Shown piece by piece: positions 44,014 to 52,945 of a stretch of DNA of 64,000 bases. The stretch is from Methanofollis tationis (GTDB lineage Archaea; Halobacteriota; Methanomicrobia; Methanomicrobiales; Methanofollaceae). The stretch lies in assembly GCF_013377755.1 (NCBI RefSeq), contig NZ_JABXWR010000001.1:383104-447103 (forward strand). Reading direction: 5' to 3'. The position numbers and the translations under genes were made by a program. The notes beneath the pieces are model-generated. The model saw only the letters and a program-made list of their open reading frames with translations. It did not search any database and was not told where the DNA came from. How positions within the stretch are numbered: the stretch's first letter is position 1; every line of letters starts with the position of its first letter.

Positions 44014-44832
44014 ATGACGACCTTTGGCGTGATCGGGACGGGCAGCATGGGCAGCATGCTTGTTCGGAAGATGGTGGAGACCGGGCAGGCGGGGGCGCAC
44101 GAGATCATCGCGTATAACCGGTCGGCCGAGAAGGCGCTTCGCCTGGCCGGCGAGACCGGCGTCCGGATCGCCCCGAGCGCCCGGGACGTCGCCGAAGAAT
44201 CCGACGTCCTCCTCCTCTGTGTCAGGCCCCTGGAGGTGCGGGGCGTCCTCCTGGACCTCCGGGGCGTGCTGACCCCGGACAGACTCCTCGTCTCGGTCGC
44301 ATCGGACGTCACGCTCAACAACCTCTCGGCATGGTCAAAGGCGCGGGCGGTGCGGGCGATCCCTTCCATCACCTCTGAGTGCGGGGGCGGGGTCACCCTG
44401 GTCGCCTTCGGAGATACCGCCTCCGCTTCAGACAGGCACCTCGTCCTCTCCCTCTTCGGCGCCATGAGTTCCCCGGTCGAAATCGCCGAGGAGCACGTCG
44501 AGGTGATGACCGCCCTGACCAGCTGTGCGCCGGCGTTCATCGCCGCTCTCATGCAGGAATTTGCGGCCGCGGCCGTCAGGCGGTCAGGGATCGCCCCTGC
44601 CGTTGCCGAACGCCTGGTGAGGGAGACCCTCACCGGGACGGCCGGCCTGCTCGCGGCATCAGGGACTGATTTCGAGGGGGTGATCGCCAGGGTGGCGACC
44701 GAAGGCGGGATCACGAGGATGGGCGTCGATGTCATCAGGCAGGGGGCGCCCGGCGTCTTCGACGAGATCCTTGTGAAGACGGATGCACGACACGACCTGG
44801 TGAAGGCGAAGATCAGGGAGACCGGGCCCTGA
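44014..44832 (+). CDS. proC: Pyrroline-5-carboxylate reductase
   Basis: 272-aa NADP-dependent enzyme of proline synthesis. FGVIGTGSMGSMLVRKMVETG is the dinucleotide site. RAIPSITSECGGGVTLVAFG and the C-terminal signature region LVRETLTGTAGLLAASGTDFE plus GGITRMGVDVIRQG match ProC. In the central part SCAPAFIAALMQEFAAAA matches the helical dimer core. AGGA lies upstream of the ATG at 44014. A CCCGC-TTC-GCGGG hairpin follows the stop at 44837-44849. Confidence 0.9.
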   Translation: MTTFGVIGTGSMGSMLVRKMVETGQAGAHEIIAYNRSAEKALRLAGETGVRIAPSARDVAEESDVLLLCVRPLEVRGVLLDLRGVLTPDRLLVSVASDVTLNNLSAWSKARAVRAIPSITSECGGGVTLVAFGDTASASDRHLVLSLFGAMSSPVEIAEEHVEVMTALTSCAPAFIAALMQEFAAAAVRRSGIAPAVAERLVRETLTGTAGLLAASGTDFEGVIARVATEGGITRMGVDVIRQGAPGVFDEILVKTDARHDLVKAKIRETGP

Positions 44833-44977
44833 GGGGCCCCGCTTCGCGGGCTATAACGTGAGATGCTCCGGGAGAACAGGATAGAACGCTCACGTGAAGA
44901 ACCAGAGCCCGGCGCCATCTTCGCGAGAATGGACCGGTCTAAAAAATATCTACGTTCCAGCCTTTTTTTGCCCCGGA

Positions 44978-46003
44978 TCACGTCCCCTGTGCGGCCTCTT
45001 TCACTTCTTTCAGCTCCTCCAGCAGGATATGGTAGCCGGTGATCGCCAGCGCCAGGAAGAGCGGGCCAAGGACGAACCCGACGATCCCCATCACCGCAAG
45101 CCCGCCGAAAAAGCCGATCCACATGATCACCGGGTGGATGCTGGCGCGGCGCCCCATCATCATGGGGCGGAAGTAGATGTCGGGAAGGGCGCAGACGATC
45201 GGGTACCCGACGAACGCCACCAGAAGCCCGCCCCTGATGTCCCCCAGGGAGAGGGAGTACACGCCGAGAAAGAGCATGATCACCGAAGGGCCGATGATCG
45301 GGATGAGCTGGAAGATCGCCGCCATCAACGCATAGAAGACGATGTGATCGTAGCCCAGCACGTAAAAAAACGGAATGGCAAGGACGAAGGTGACGACCGA
45401 CGTCGCCACATGGACGATATAGAGGGCGTACAGGGTGTCGACCGAGGTGCGGGTCAGTCGTTCCACCGCCGCGCGGAGGCGGGATGGGAGGGCTGCGGTC
45501 ACCTCAGCGGCGAGGGCGTCCCCCTGGTAGATGAACATGTACAGGGAGAGGAAGAAGACGATCAGGTCGATGATGAGCATCGGCACCTGCGAGGCAAGTC
45601 CGGTCGCCCAGTCCCCGAAGGAGGCGATCTGCTCGTCTGTCCATGCGGCAAGGTCGGTGGAGGCGATCCCTGCCTCCGCGCCGCCGATCTCCACCGACTC
45701 GATCCATGCGAGGATCCCCTGCACGATCTGGGCCAGATAATCGGCGTTCTGGGCAAGGACTGCGATCGTAAACCCGACCGAAAAGACGACCGCGAAGAAG
45801 ACGAGCACCGTCGTGAGCATCGCCGCCGTGCCCTCCCGCATCGACCGGCCAAGATAGTGCTTCACCGGCATGATCACGATCGCCAGGGAGGCCGAGAGGA
45901 CGACGACCCAGAGCAGGTTCCAGAAAGCGATCGCAGCGGCTGCAAGGATGCCGAGGACCAGCAGGACGGTGAGGCGGTCCGGGAGGGAGAGATCGTGCGC
46001 CAT
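44978..46003 (-). CDS. AI-2E family transporter-like membrane protein
   Basis: 341-aa polytopic membrane protein with seven to eight TM helices. The family pattern includes IVIMPVKHYLGRSMREGTAAM after the first helices and ILGYDHIVFYALMAAIFQLIPIIGPSVIMLFLG followed by DIYFRPMMMGRRASIHPVIMW and FFGGLAVMGIVGFVLGPLFLA. The family (UPF0118) includes exporters of AI-2 and Na+/H+ antiporters; substrate here is unknown. It is divergent from the eha operon across 237 bp. Confidence 0.87.
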   Translation of the reverse strand: MAHDLSLPDRLTVLLVLGILAAAAIAFWNLLWVVVLSASLAIVIMPVKHYLGRSMREGTAAMLTTVLVFFAVVFSVGFTIAVLAQNADYLAQIVQGILAWIESVEIGGAEAGIASTDLAAWTDEQIASFGDWATGLASQVPMLIIDLIVFFLSLYMFIYQGDALAAEVTAALPSRLRAAVERLTRTSVDTLYALYIVHVATSVVTFVLAIPFFYVLGYDHIVFYALMAAIFQLIPIIGPSVIMLFLGVYSLSLGDIRGGLLVAFVGYPIVCALPDIYFRPMMMGRRASIHPVIMWIGFFGGLAVMGIVGFVLGPLFLALAITGYHILLEELKEVKEAAQGT

Positions 46004-46185
46004 GGACGATAGAAGAGTGCGGGTTCTGCCGGGATAAATACTTGCGGCCTTCCGGGATCACGGCACGCGGAAAGGTGTGGGAAGGCGATGCCGCCCCAAT
46101 ATCAATTTTCTTATAGGATGGAAAGCAAATAGCACGTGCATAGGCAAAAAGAGTTTGAAATAGGTTGATTTGCTGGAATACAAAC

Positions 46186-46193
46186 GTTTATGT
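46186..46193 (+). promoter_or_regulatory. Probable TATA box of the eha-fwd operon
   Basis: GTTTATGT lies 48-55 nt before the first eha ATG, preceded by AT-rich sequence from 46100. Transcription from about 46218 would give a 20-25 nt leader that includes the AGGAG site at 46229-46233. The region from 46004 to 46185 shows no gene. Confidence 0.5.
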
Positions 46194-46240
46194 TAGGGAC
46201 AGAGTTAAATGAACCTCATTGAATAACCAGGAGACCGGAG

Positions 46241-46726
46241 ATGCTTGCTGACTATATTCAGATCCCGATCGCGGCCGCCCTCTGCTGGATCCTCTTCGTC
46301 ACCGTCGATATCGTCTTCAGGCTCCCGGAGAAAGGCGGGGTAAAAGGGGCGGCGGCGATCGGTCGGAAGATCCGGGAGGACGGCGGCAGCCTTCCCGGCG
46401 GCACCATGATGGGGAATATCGTCTCCTCCCCTGATGCCTCTGCCGGCACGCTCCTCGCCGCCTGCGGCGTATATGTCGCAGGGCTTCCCGGCGGCCTTGC
46501 GGCAGCCGCTCTCGTCTTTATCGGCAACCGGATCTGCCACGACCCCGGGTATGCCGGGACGACCGGCGCCGTCCTTGCAAGCATTATGGTCACCGGCTTC
46601 GCCGTTCTCGGGTTCGCTCCCGAAAACTTCATCGCAGGGATGGTCATCGCCATCCTGACGATACAGGGGCTCTCTCACCCCTATGCGAGCCGGCTCCTCA
46701 CCCGCATCTGGGGGTGGCGGAGTTGA
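46241..46726 (+). CDS. ehaB: Eha hydrogenase membrane subunit (EhaB-like)
   Basis: 161-aa membrane protein. Three to four hydrophobic stretches flank a Gly-rich loop (PGGTMMGNIVSSPDASAGTLL). AGGAG at 46229-46233 is the best RBS of the operon. First gene of the operon; assignment to EhaB rests on position before the EhaC-EhaG set and on size. No candidate EhaA is seen upstream. Part of the membrane arm that couples ion flow to ferredoxin reduction with H2. Confidence 0.65.
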   Translation: MLADYIQIPIAAALCWILFVTVDIVFRLPEKGGVKGAAAIGRKIREDGGSLPGGTMMGNIVSSPDASAGTLLAACGVYVAGLPGGLAAAALVFIGNRICHDPGYAGTTGAVLASIMVTGFAVLGFAPENFIAGMVIAILTIQGLSHPYASRLLTRIWGWRS

Positions 46727-46965
46727 TCGCCCTGTACGTCTGCGGCCTCATCGCCCTCTTCGCCGCCGTCAGGACGGTGATCGAGCCCCACCCCTACCGG
46801 AAGCTCCCCTACCTCAACGTGATGAACTTCGCCATCGCCGGTCTGATCGTCCTCGTCCTCTCTCACCCCCTTTCCATCCTTGCGGCGGCCGCCTATTTCG
46901 TCGGCTCCACCCTGGAGGCGAACGCGATCGCCTCGGCACGCGCGGCGGTGATGGGCAATGATTGA
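46714..46965 (+). CDS. ehaC: Eha hydrogenase small membrane subunit (EhaC-like)
   Basis: 83 aa from GTG 46714, which overlaps the previous gene by 13 nt. Three TM helices with the conserved cytosolic stretch RTVIEPHPYRKLPYLNVMNF. Order and size match EhaC. The GTG gives the only full-length product containing the first helix. Confidence 0.65.
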   Translation: MAELIALYVCGLIALFAAVRTVIEPHPYRKLPYLNVMNFAIAGLIVLVLSHPLSILAAAAYFVGSTLEANAIASARAAVMGND

Positions 46966-47194
46966 ATTTCTGCAGGTGGTACTCGCCGCCATCGTCATCC
47001 TCGGCACCGCGGCGACGGCGTGGAGCCGCGACCCGTTCAACAAACTGATCTGCCTCGGCGTCCTGATCGGCGGGGTCTTCCCGTTCATCGTCGCCGGCGG
47101 CTATCTCGACGTCGCCGTCGCCGTCGCCCTGATCGCCCCTATGACCACAATATTCGTGCTTGCAATCACCGGGAGGGACGGCGATGGAGTCTGA
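46958..47194 (+). CDS. ehaD: Eha hydrogenase small membrane subunit (EhaD-like)
   Basis: 78-aa protein with three hydrophobic helices around the short charged loop SRDPFNKLICLGVLIGG. MnhC/NuoK-like in size. Start overlaps the preceding stop by 8 nt. Placed as EhaD by order in the cluster. Confidence 0.65.
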   Translation: MIEFLQVVLAAIVILGTAATAWSRDPFNKLICLGVLIGGVFPFIVAGGYLDVAVAVALIAPMTTIFVLAITGRDGDGV

Positions 47195-47420
47195 ACTCAT
47201 CCTCGGACTTCTGGTGCTGATCATCGGAGCGCTCGCCGCGGCGTTCCCGCGGCCAAAGACCTATCTCTCCCGGATCATCAGCCTCGAAATCCCGGCCTGG
47301 GGGCTTTTGCTCATCATGCTCGCCTACAACGAGACACTTGCCCTGCTTACCTTTATTGCCGTCACCGCCATCTCCACCTTTGTCATGGTGCGGGTGGTCG
47401 AGAGGAGGATGGTCCCATGA
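47184..47420 (+). CDS. ehaE: Eha hydrogenase small membrane subunit (EhaE-like)
   Basis: 78-aa protein of three TM helices with RPKTYLSRIISLEIPAWGLLL between the first two, a feature of EhaE-like subunits. ATG 47184 follows GGGAGGGACGG and lies inside the end of the previous gene (11-nt overlap). An upstream open extension is ignored for lack of signals. Confidence 0.65.
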   Translation: MESELILGLLVLIIGALAAAFPRPKTYLSRIISLEIPAWGLLLIMLAYNETLALLTFIAVTAISTFVMVRVVERRMVP

Positions 47421-47869
47421 TCATCAGCAGGATCTCGCGGATCCTTGCCGGCTACGAGAACCTCTCCCTCCTCTATGCGGTGCTCGTCCTGGTCGGCATC
47501 GTGATCGGCCTCGTCTCCATCCCCGGCATCGTCTATCACGGGGACAACCTCTACCCCAAGACGCTCGACCCGTCGAGCGCCCTCGACCCCTACGACCGCG
47601 GCGGCGAACCCTTCGGGAACACGAGCGTTGCCGCACAGTACCCGGAGAACTCTCCCTATCTCGGCTACGTGACGGCGTACCTCACGCCCCTCTCGCAGTT
47701 CCTCGCCGATACCACGTCCCACCTGGGCACGACGATCGTTGCCCATCCCGGCGGGATCATCGACGAGATCCTCTACAACACGCGGGGGCTCGATACCGTC
47801 GTCGAGACGAGCATCCTCTTTGTAGCATTTGCGATCGCCTCGTTCCTCTTCAGGAGGCGTGAAGGATGA
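47417..47869 (+). CDS. ehaF: Eha hydrogenase membrane subunit (EhaF-like)
   Basis: 150 aa. One N-terminal TM helix, a long extracytoplasmic loop rich in Pro/Asp/Tyr (DNLYPKTLDPSSALDPYDRG and PLSQFLADTTSHLGTT), then a C-terminal TM helix ending FRRREG. This topology matches EhaF. ATGA overlap with the upstream stop. Confidence 0.65.
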   Translation: MIISRISRILAGYENLSLLYAVLVLVGIVIGLVSIPGIVYHGDNLYPKTLDPSSALDPYDRGGEPFGNTSVAAQYPENSPYLGYVTAYLTPLSQFLADTTSHLGTTIVAHPGGIIDEILYNTRGLDTVVETSILFVAFAIASFLFRRREG

Positions 47870-48462
47870 GCCCGTACGGGACGGTCCTCGCTGTCGTCCT
47901 GGTCGCCATGGCGATCGCCTTTGTGGCCCTGGTGCGCGAACGCGACGACCTCCACCGCCTGCTCCTCACCGATCTCGCCGAGATCGTCGCCCTGGCGATC
48001 ATCGCCCTCGTCGCCACCGACCTTGCCGAGGCGCTCATCCTCCCGGGCCTGGTCGTCGGAATCTCCGAACTGATGGCGCTGTCCGAGGTCTACCTGGTGA
48101 AAGAAGGGCTCAGGTCAGTGCCCGAACGCCTGATGCACATCGAGGTCATGGACAGCGCCCCGGCGATTCTGGCGGTCGCCCTCGTCATCTACGGTATCGT
48201 GCTCTCGGGCTTCTCCGGGGGCGCCGTCGCCGGGTGCGGTCTCCTCTTCTGGTTCTTCTGCAAGGGCCATGACGAGGCCTTCGAGATCATAGAGACCGCC
48301 TCGGGCTACGCCTGGGCGCTCTGGATCGTCGCCTTCTTCGTCTTCATGATCGCCCCTGCGTACTGGCTCTTTGCGGTGATGCTTGCCGGCGGCGGGATCC
48401 TCCTGAAGGTGATGGCGAAGATGGCCCTGGTCGGGACCATGCGAGGTGGTCGCGATGTTTGA
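47866..48462 (+). CDS. ehaG: Eha hydrogenase membrane subunit (EhaG-like)
   Basis: 198-aa polytopic protein with about six helices; SELMALSEVYLVKEGLRSVP is a conserved cytosolic segment. Start overlaps the previous stop by 4 nt and the end overlaps the next gene by 8 nt. Assigned to EhaG by order and length. Confidence 0.65.
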   Translation: MSPYGTVLAVVLVAMAIAFVALVRERDDLHRLLLTDLAEIVALAIIALVATDLAEALILPGLVVGISELMALSEVYLVKEGLRSVPERLMHIEVMDSAPAILAVALVIYGIVLSGFSGGAVAGCGLLFWFFCKGHDEAFEIIETASGYAWALWIVAFFVFMIAPAYWLFAVMLAGGGILLKVMAKMALVGTMRGGRDV

Positions 48463-49111
48463 TCTCCCGATCGAGGGGGCGCAGTTGATGGCGGTCGAGT
48501 TCGGCGATATCGTCGCCTACTTCAGCGTCTATACAGGCACGCTCTTCGCCTTCGCCCTGCTCTTCACGGTGCTCGCGATAGTCAGCCTCCCTGAACGGCC
48601 GATGGACATCGTCTTTGGCGGCGACGCCTATTACACCAAGGAGATCCCGCTCGATCTTCTGCGGTTCCAGCGGTTCATGGCGATCGCCTGCGGGCTCGCC
48701 ACCCTCGGGGCGGTGGTCTCCGGCGACATCTTCAACTTCACCCTCTTTGGCTCGATGATCGGGATCACGAATATCGGGATCGTCGCCGCGGTGAAGAACA
48801 GGCACGTCCTGGAGGCCGCCTACCAGTACGGGATCGTGGCGATGGTCGCCACCGTCCCCCTCTTCGGCGGTGCGGCGATCGTCCTCGCATCGACCGGCAC
48901 CCTCTCCATCTGGGCGCTCGCCGGTGCGGCTGCGGTCCCTCTCCTCGCCAAAATCTTCCTGGTCCTCGGGGTGATGGGGGAAGGGATGGCGCCGTTCTAT
49001 ATCGGAAAAGCCGAGATCACCCGTGCGCCGGGCGCGCCCTACGTGCTGATGATCCATGTGAGTTCTCTTCTCCTCTTCCTCCGGGTGGTGGAGATCGTCC
49101 TGACGGTGTGA
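48455..49111 (+). CDS. ehaH: Eha hydrogenase membrane subunit (EhaH-like)
   Basis: 218-aa membrane protein, five to six helices, with buried charged residues (LLAKIFLVLGVMGEGMAPFY) such as occur in ion-translocating antiporter-like subunits. EhaH is the subunit of Eha compared to such transporters. ATG 48455 is preceded by GAGGTGG. A three-codon extension to 48446 has no RBS. Confidence 0.65.
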   Translation: MFDLPIEGAQLMAVEFGDIVAYFSVYTGTLFAFALLFTVLAIVSLPERPMDIVFGGDAYYTKEIPLDLLRFQRFMAIACGLATLGAVVSGDIFNFTLFGSMIGITNIGIVAAVKNRHVLEAAYQYGIVAMVATVPLFGGAAIVLASTGTLSIWALAGAAAVPLLAKIFLVLGVMGEGMAPFYIGKAEITRAPGAPYVLMIHVSSLLLFLRVVEIVLTV

Positions 49112-49320
49112 TGACAATGAAAAAACAGACAGCAGGTGCGGTGACGGTGGCGGCGGGCGTGGTCTGCGTCGCCGCCTCGGCGGCGTGGCGGCTCGGCCTC
49201 CTGGAGACATGGCTTGCGATCGTGCTGAACGTCGTCGCCTTTCCGTTCTTCCTTGTCGCCCTTGGCCTGTGGTGGAATGCAGCAGAAAAAGAGGGGGACA
49301 CCCCATTCATAGGGTACTGA
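49111..49320 (+). CDS. ehaI: Eha hydrogenase small membrane subunit (EhaI-like)
   Basis: 69-aa protein, two TM helices (about 9-26 and 32-52) and a short acidic tail EKEGDTPFIGY. Its ATG shares a base with the TGA of the previous gene. Position suggests EhaI; sequence alone is not decisive. Confidence 0.55.
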   Translation: MTMKKQTAGAVTVAAGVVCVAASAAWRLGLLETWLAIVLNVVAFPFFLVALGLWWNAAEKEGDTPFIGY

Positions 49321-49321
49321 C

Positions 49322-50164
49322 ATGATCGAATATCTCATCGTCGCAGTCTTTGCCGGCCTTCTCCTCCACGGGATCCACCGGAAGGCGATCGCACGGATAC
49401 AGGGCCGGCCCGGCCCCCCGATCTGGCAGGAGATCCTCCATGTCCTGAAGTTCTCCTTCAAGGAGACCTGGATCCCATGGACGGCGAGCCGAACGCTCTT
49501 CGTCGCCGTCGTGTTCATCGCCATCGGTATCTGGAGCACCGCTCTCGTGGTGCTCCTCACCGGGCAGAGCCTTCTCCTCCTCTTCGGCGTCTATATGCTC
49601 CACAAGATCGTGGAGCACGGTCTCGGCCTCTCTTCGGGCTCGCCGTACGGGAAGTTCGGCGCCATCAGGTCGGTGATGTCGGCGGCCTCTGAGATCCCGC
49701 TCTTCGCCACGATCGCCGCCATCTACCTGGTCACCAACTCCCTGATGATCTCCGACATCCTTGCCTGGCAGGTGGCGAACGGGCCGCTCCTGCTCGCGGT
49801 CCCGCCGGCGGCGGCAGCCCTCTACATCGTGGTCCTTGCAAAGATGCACTACAGCCCCTTCGCCGTCATCGAGAGCAAGGAGATCGTGAGCGGGAATATG
49901 ACCGAGCACTTCGGCGTCTGGCGGGCCGGTCTCGACGTCGCCTTCGGGCTCAAGACCTTTGTCCTCCTCTACGCCTTCATCCTGCTCTTCATCGGGCCGA
50001 TCTCCCTCCTTGCGATGGCGGTGGTGATGCTCCTCCTGCTCCTCTCCCTCTCGCTCATCTGCGCCATCACCCCGATGCTCTCCCCCTTCGACACCGTCAC
50101 CATCCAGATCGGGGCGGCCGGGCTGATCGTGGCATACGTCCTCCTGATGGGGGTGTTCCTGTGA
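49322..50164 (+). CDS. ehaJ: Eha hydrogenase membrane subunit (EhaJ, NuoH/HyfC-like)
   Basis: 280-aa polytopic protein, about eight helices. The N-terminal IARIQGRPGPPIWQEILHVL and the conserved ESKEIVSGNMTEH near residue 180 (Glu-rich loop facing the quinone/ion channel in NuoH) mark it as the NuoH/HycD-type subunit of energy-converting hydrogenases. This is the anchor between the hydrogenase module and the membrane arm. Confidence 0.8.
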   Translation: MIEYLIVAVFAGLLLHGIHRKAIARIQGRPGPPIWQEILHVLKFSFKETWIPWTASRTLFVAVVFIAIGIWSTALVVLLTGQSLLLLFGVYMLHKIVEHGLGLSSGSPYGKFGAIRSVMSAASEIPLFATIAAIYLVTNSLMISDILAWQVANGPLLLAVPPAAAALYIVVLAKMHYSPFAVIESKEIVSGNMTEHFGVWRAGLDVAFGLKTFVLLYAFILLFIGPISLLAMAVVMLLLLLSLSLICAITPMLSPFDTVTIQIGAAGLIVAYVLLMGVFL

Positions 50165-50409
50165 GCATGATACGCAATGCAATCGCCGGCGGCGCAGTCA
50201 TATATGGCGCCATCATGGTTGTCCAGGCGCTGCAGCGCCCGTCGACGGCTGCGGGAGCGATCGCGGCGGCCTTCCTCCTTGCGGCCGCCGGGCTCGTTCT
50301 CTGGTCGACGGACGAGCACCGGCTTAAAACGGTCGAGATGGCGCTCCTCTGGTGCTGTGTCGCCCTGTTTCTGGTCTATGGTCTCCTCGCCTCCGGGGGT
50401 GTGCTATGA
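50161..50409 (+). CDS. Eha hydrogenase small membrane subunit (EhaK/EhaL-like)
   Basis: 82 aa from GTG 50161 (an ATG two codons later is possible), three hydrophobic segments with a charged linker STDEHRLKTVEMAL. Lies between ehaJ and ehaM, where EhaK and EhaL are found in M. thermautotrophicus; only one such gene exists here, so EhaK versus EhaL is not settled. Confidence 0.55.
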   Translation: MSMIRNAIAGGAVIYGAIMVVQALQRPSTAAGAIAAAFLLAAAGLVLWSTDEHRLKTVEMALLWCCVALFLVYGLLASGGVL

Positions 50410-50798
50410 ACGACGGCTATCTCTATGAAAAAGACCTGCGTCCGCTGAAGTACAACATCCTCACCGGGTCCAGACAGGACCGGACGGTCAGGGAGATCGC
50501 CCTGCGCCTGGGTGTGCGGATCCAGAAACTCCGTCTCCATCTTATCGAGCGCCTGGACATGTCAGACATGGAGAACATGCCCGCACGTTTCGAGGCAGGT
50601 GTTGCCGCCATGACCGGTGAGGACCAGGTGGCCGACGCCCTCGGGCGCGACCTGTTTGTCAGGTCCATCGGGGTGTTCACCGCAGAAGAGATGGCGGCCG
50701 CATATGCAAGGGCCCGGACGCTCGCCGAGGGGGGGACGCCGCTTGAAGAAGCAATCGCCGGGGGAAAAGCGGTTCTGAAGGAGATAGTGGCACCATGA
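50406..50798 (+). CDS. ehaM: Eha soluble subunit EhaM (DUF1959)
   Basis: 130-aa hydrophilic protein of the DUF1959 family, known from methanogen Eha clusters. Helical, no membrane segment or Cys motif. [20 protein letters not shown] is the N-terminal part. ATGA overlap with both neighbours. Role inside the complex is unknown. Confidence 0.75.
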   Translation: MNDGYLYEKDLRPLKYNILTGSRQDRTVREIALRLGVRIQKLRLHLIERLDMSDMENMPARFEAGVAAMTGEDQVADALGRDLFVRSIGVFTAEEMAAAYARARTLAEGGTPLEEAIAGGKAVLKEIVAP

Positions 50799-51253
50799 CA
50801 GGGATGCTCCAGAAACTCAAAAACAACGTCCGATCACGCTCGATCCATGTGGCCTACGTGGACACGGGCTCGTGCAACGGCTGCGATATCGAGGTGCTCG
50901 CCTGCCTCTCGCCGCGCTATGATCTCGAACAGTACGGGATCTACGTCCATAACAACCCCCGGGAAGCCGATGTCCTGCTGGTGATCGGGTGCTGCACCCC
51001 GCAGTGGGAGGACAAACTCAAGAACATCTGGGAAAAGATCCCGGAGCCGAAGGTGGCGATCGCCATCGGGAACTGCCCGATTTCAGGGTGCGTATTCAAC
51101 AGGGAGGGGAGCTATGTCAACCCGCCTGCCTCCAAGCATATCCCGATCGCCGCTTCGGTCCCGGGCTGTCCGCCGCGGCCGACCGAGATCATCAGGGCAA
51201 TCCTCTCGCTTGCACCGATAGTATTCGAGGACTACGAGGAGAAAAAACAATGA
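50795..51253 (+). CDS. ehaN: Eha [NiFe]-hydrogenase small subunit
   Basis: 152-aa NuoB-like protein that holds the proximal [4Fe-4S] cluster. [20 protein letters not shown] gives C27 and C30; further cysteines lie in [20 protein letters not shown] and [12 protein letters not shown]. It passes electrons from the NiFe site to the ferredoxin subunit. Overlaps the ehaM stop and the ehaO start by 4 nt each. Confidence 0.9.
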   Translation: MTGMLQKLKNNVRSRSIHVAYVDTGSCNGCDIEVLACLSPRYDLEQYGIYVHNNPREADVLLVIGCCTPQWEDKLKNIWEKIPEPKVAIAIGNCPISGCVFNREGSYVNPPASKHIPIAASVPGCPPRPTEIIRAILSLAPIVFEDYEEKKQ

Positions 51254-52335
51254 AAAAGACGGTCGATGTGGCGGTGCCGATCGGGCCCGTCCACCCCTGC
51301 TGGAAAGAGCCGATCAGGATCAAGTGCGCGACGAAAGGAGAGCAGGTGCTTTCCGCCGAGGTGGAACTCGGCTACATGAAGAAAGGGATCGAGCGGATCA
51401 TGCGGGGCAGGCCATGGCAGGAGGTGATGTTCCTTGCCGAACGGGTATGCGGGATCTGTTCGGTCGTCCACAACATGGTCTTCATCGAGACGATGGAGGC
51501 GATATCCGGGATCGAACCGGCCGAACGGGCGGCCTTTCTGCGGGTGATCGTCAACGAGCTCGACCGCATGCAGAGCCACCTCATCGCGAACTTCTCGTAC
51601 TGCTATACGATCGAGCACGAGACGCTTGCGATGTACCTCCTCAACGAACGTGAGCACGTGATGGACTTAATCGAGCGGATCACCGGCAACCGGGTGAACA
51701 CCGCCTATATGATCCCGGGCGGCGTCCGCTACGACCTCAGGCCCGAGGACGCCGCTGCCGTTCAGGAGACGCTCGACCTCCTTGAGGCGAACATCACCCG
51801 CTACATGGGTATCTTTGAGGACGGGCCGATGATCGCCCTGCGGAGCCGCGGCGTCGGGGTGCTCACGAAGGAAGACGCCCTGCGGGCGCATGCGGTCGGG
51901 CCGACGGCGCGGGCGAGCGGCATCTCAACCGATCTGAGATCACAACACCCGACCTACCGGAAACTCGGCTTCGAACCGGTCGTCAGGACCGAGTGCGATA
52001 ACTATGCCAGGATCATGGTCAGGTTCGGGGAACTCTTCCAGTCCATCGGCCTGATCAGGAAAGCGCTTGCAATGATGCCCGAAGGCCCGGTCAGGAGCGG
52101 GGGCATCTGCAAGGGGGGCGAGACCCGCTACTCGGGCGAAGCGCCGCGGGGCGAACTCACCTATGTGGTAAAGGCCGATCGCTACGGGAGGGTGGAGGAG
52201 ATCGCCATCCAGACGCCCTCCATCATGAACATCGACGCATGCGCCCACTATATGCTGAAGGGAGCCCTGTCCATCGCCGACGTGACGGCGACCTTCATCA
52301 GTTCGGATCCGTGCGTGGCATGCACTGAGAGGTAA
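51250..52335 (+). CDS. ehaO: Eha [NiFe]-hydrogenase large subunit
   Basis: 361-aa catalytic subunit. The four Ni-Fe ligands are intact: [12 protein letters not shown] (C67, C70) and DPCVACTER at the very C-terminus (C355, C358). As in other group 4 enzymes there is no cleavable tail after the last motif. It activates H2 at the cytosolic side. The ATG at 51250 ([15 protein letters not shown]) matches the family start. Confidence 0.93.
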   Translation: MKKTVDVAVPIGPVHPCWKEPIRIKCATKGEQVLSAEVELGYMKKGIERIMRGRPWQEVMFLAERVCGICSVVHNMVFIETMEAISGIEPAERAAFLRVIVNELDRMQSHLIANFSYCYTIEHETLAMYLLNEREHVMDLIERITGNRVNTAYMIPGGVRYDLRPEDAAAVQETLDLLEANITRYMGIFEDGPMIALRSRGVGVLTKEDALRAHAVGPTARASGISTDLRSQHPTYRKLGFEPVVRTECDNYARIMVRFGELFQSIGLIRKALAMMPEGPVRSGGICKGGETRYSGEAPRGELTYVVKADRYGRVEEIAIQTPSIMNIDACAHYMLKGALSIADVTATFISSDPCVACTER

Positions 52336-52339
52336 GGAG

Positions 52340-52945
52340 ATGGGTCTGTCGGTTATCTGGTATCTGAAAGAATTTTGCAGGGGGAAATGGATCAAAACCC
52401 TCCTCTTTGCAAAAACCGCCCCGCTCGTCGATCCCCCGTACTTCCGGGGGTATCCGGCGCTGACCGGGAAGGAGTGCACCCGCTGCCTCTCCTGCATGAT
52501 GATCTGCCCGACGCCTGGGGCAATCGAGGTGCTGCGCGAGGGCGAGAAGTGGGTGCCGAAGATCTATCCGGGCCACTGCATCAGGTGCGGGCTCTGTGTC
52601 GAGGCATGCCCCGAGGACGTCCTGGACGCCGGGCGGGTGCTGGAGACGCAACACCGGGACGGCACCTCCATCTCGGTCCGCTACCAGGTGACTGTGAACC
52701 CGGACACCTGCGTGCGCTGCGGCAACTGCGTCGTCGCCTGCCCGGTGAACAAGGAGGTCGACCCGCAGCTCGGCGCCTCCGGGACCTCGGCGAACGACGA
52801 GGTGATCATGCGCATCGAACGGGGCAACCTCTGGGTGCTCCACAACGAGAAGTGCACCGGCTGCAAGACCTGCGAGACCGTCTGCCCGACGGACGCGATC
52901 AAGATCGCCCGCGTCGCCGAAGGGCGGCAGGGGGTCGAGGAATGA
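52340..52945 (+). CDS. Four-cluster polyferredoxin linking Eha and Fwd
   Basis: 201-aa ferredoxin with four CxxCxxCxxxCP motifs: CTRCLSCMMICPTPG, CIRCGLCVEACPED, CVRCGNCVVACPVN and CTGCKTCETVCPTD. The first 35 residues are amphipathic (SVIWYLKEFCRGKWIKTLL), similar to NuoI/EchF. It takes the place of EhaP/EhaQ here and is overlapped by fwdD. It can carry electrons from the hydrogenase directly to formylmethanofuran dehydrogenase; this link is inferred from position. No separate FwdF or FwdG polyferredoxin is found in the operon. Confidence 0.85.
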   Translation: MGLSVIWYLKEFCRGKWIKTLLFAKTAPLVDPPYFRGYPALTGKECTRCLSCMMICPTPGAIEVLREGEKWVPKIYPGHCIRCGLCVEACPEDVLDAGRVLETQHRDGTSISVRYQVTVNPDTCVRCGNCVVACPVNKEVDPQLGASGTSANDEVIMRIERGNLWVLHNEKCTGCKTCETVCPTDAIKIARVAEGRQGVEE

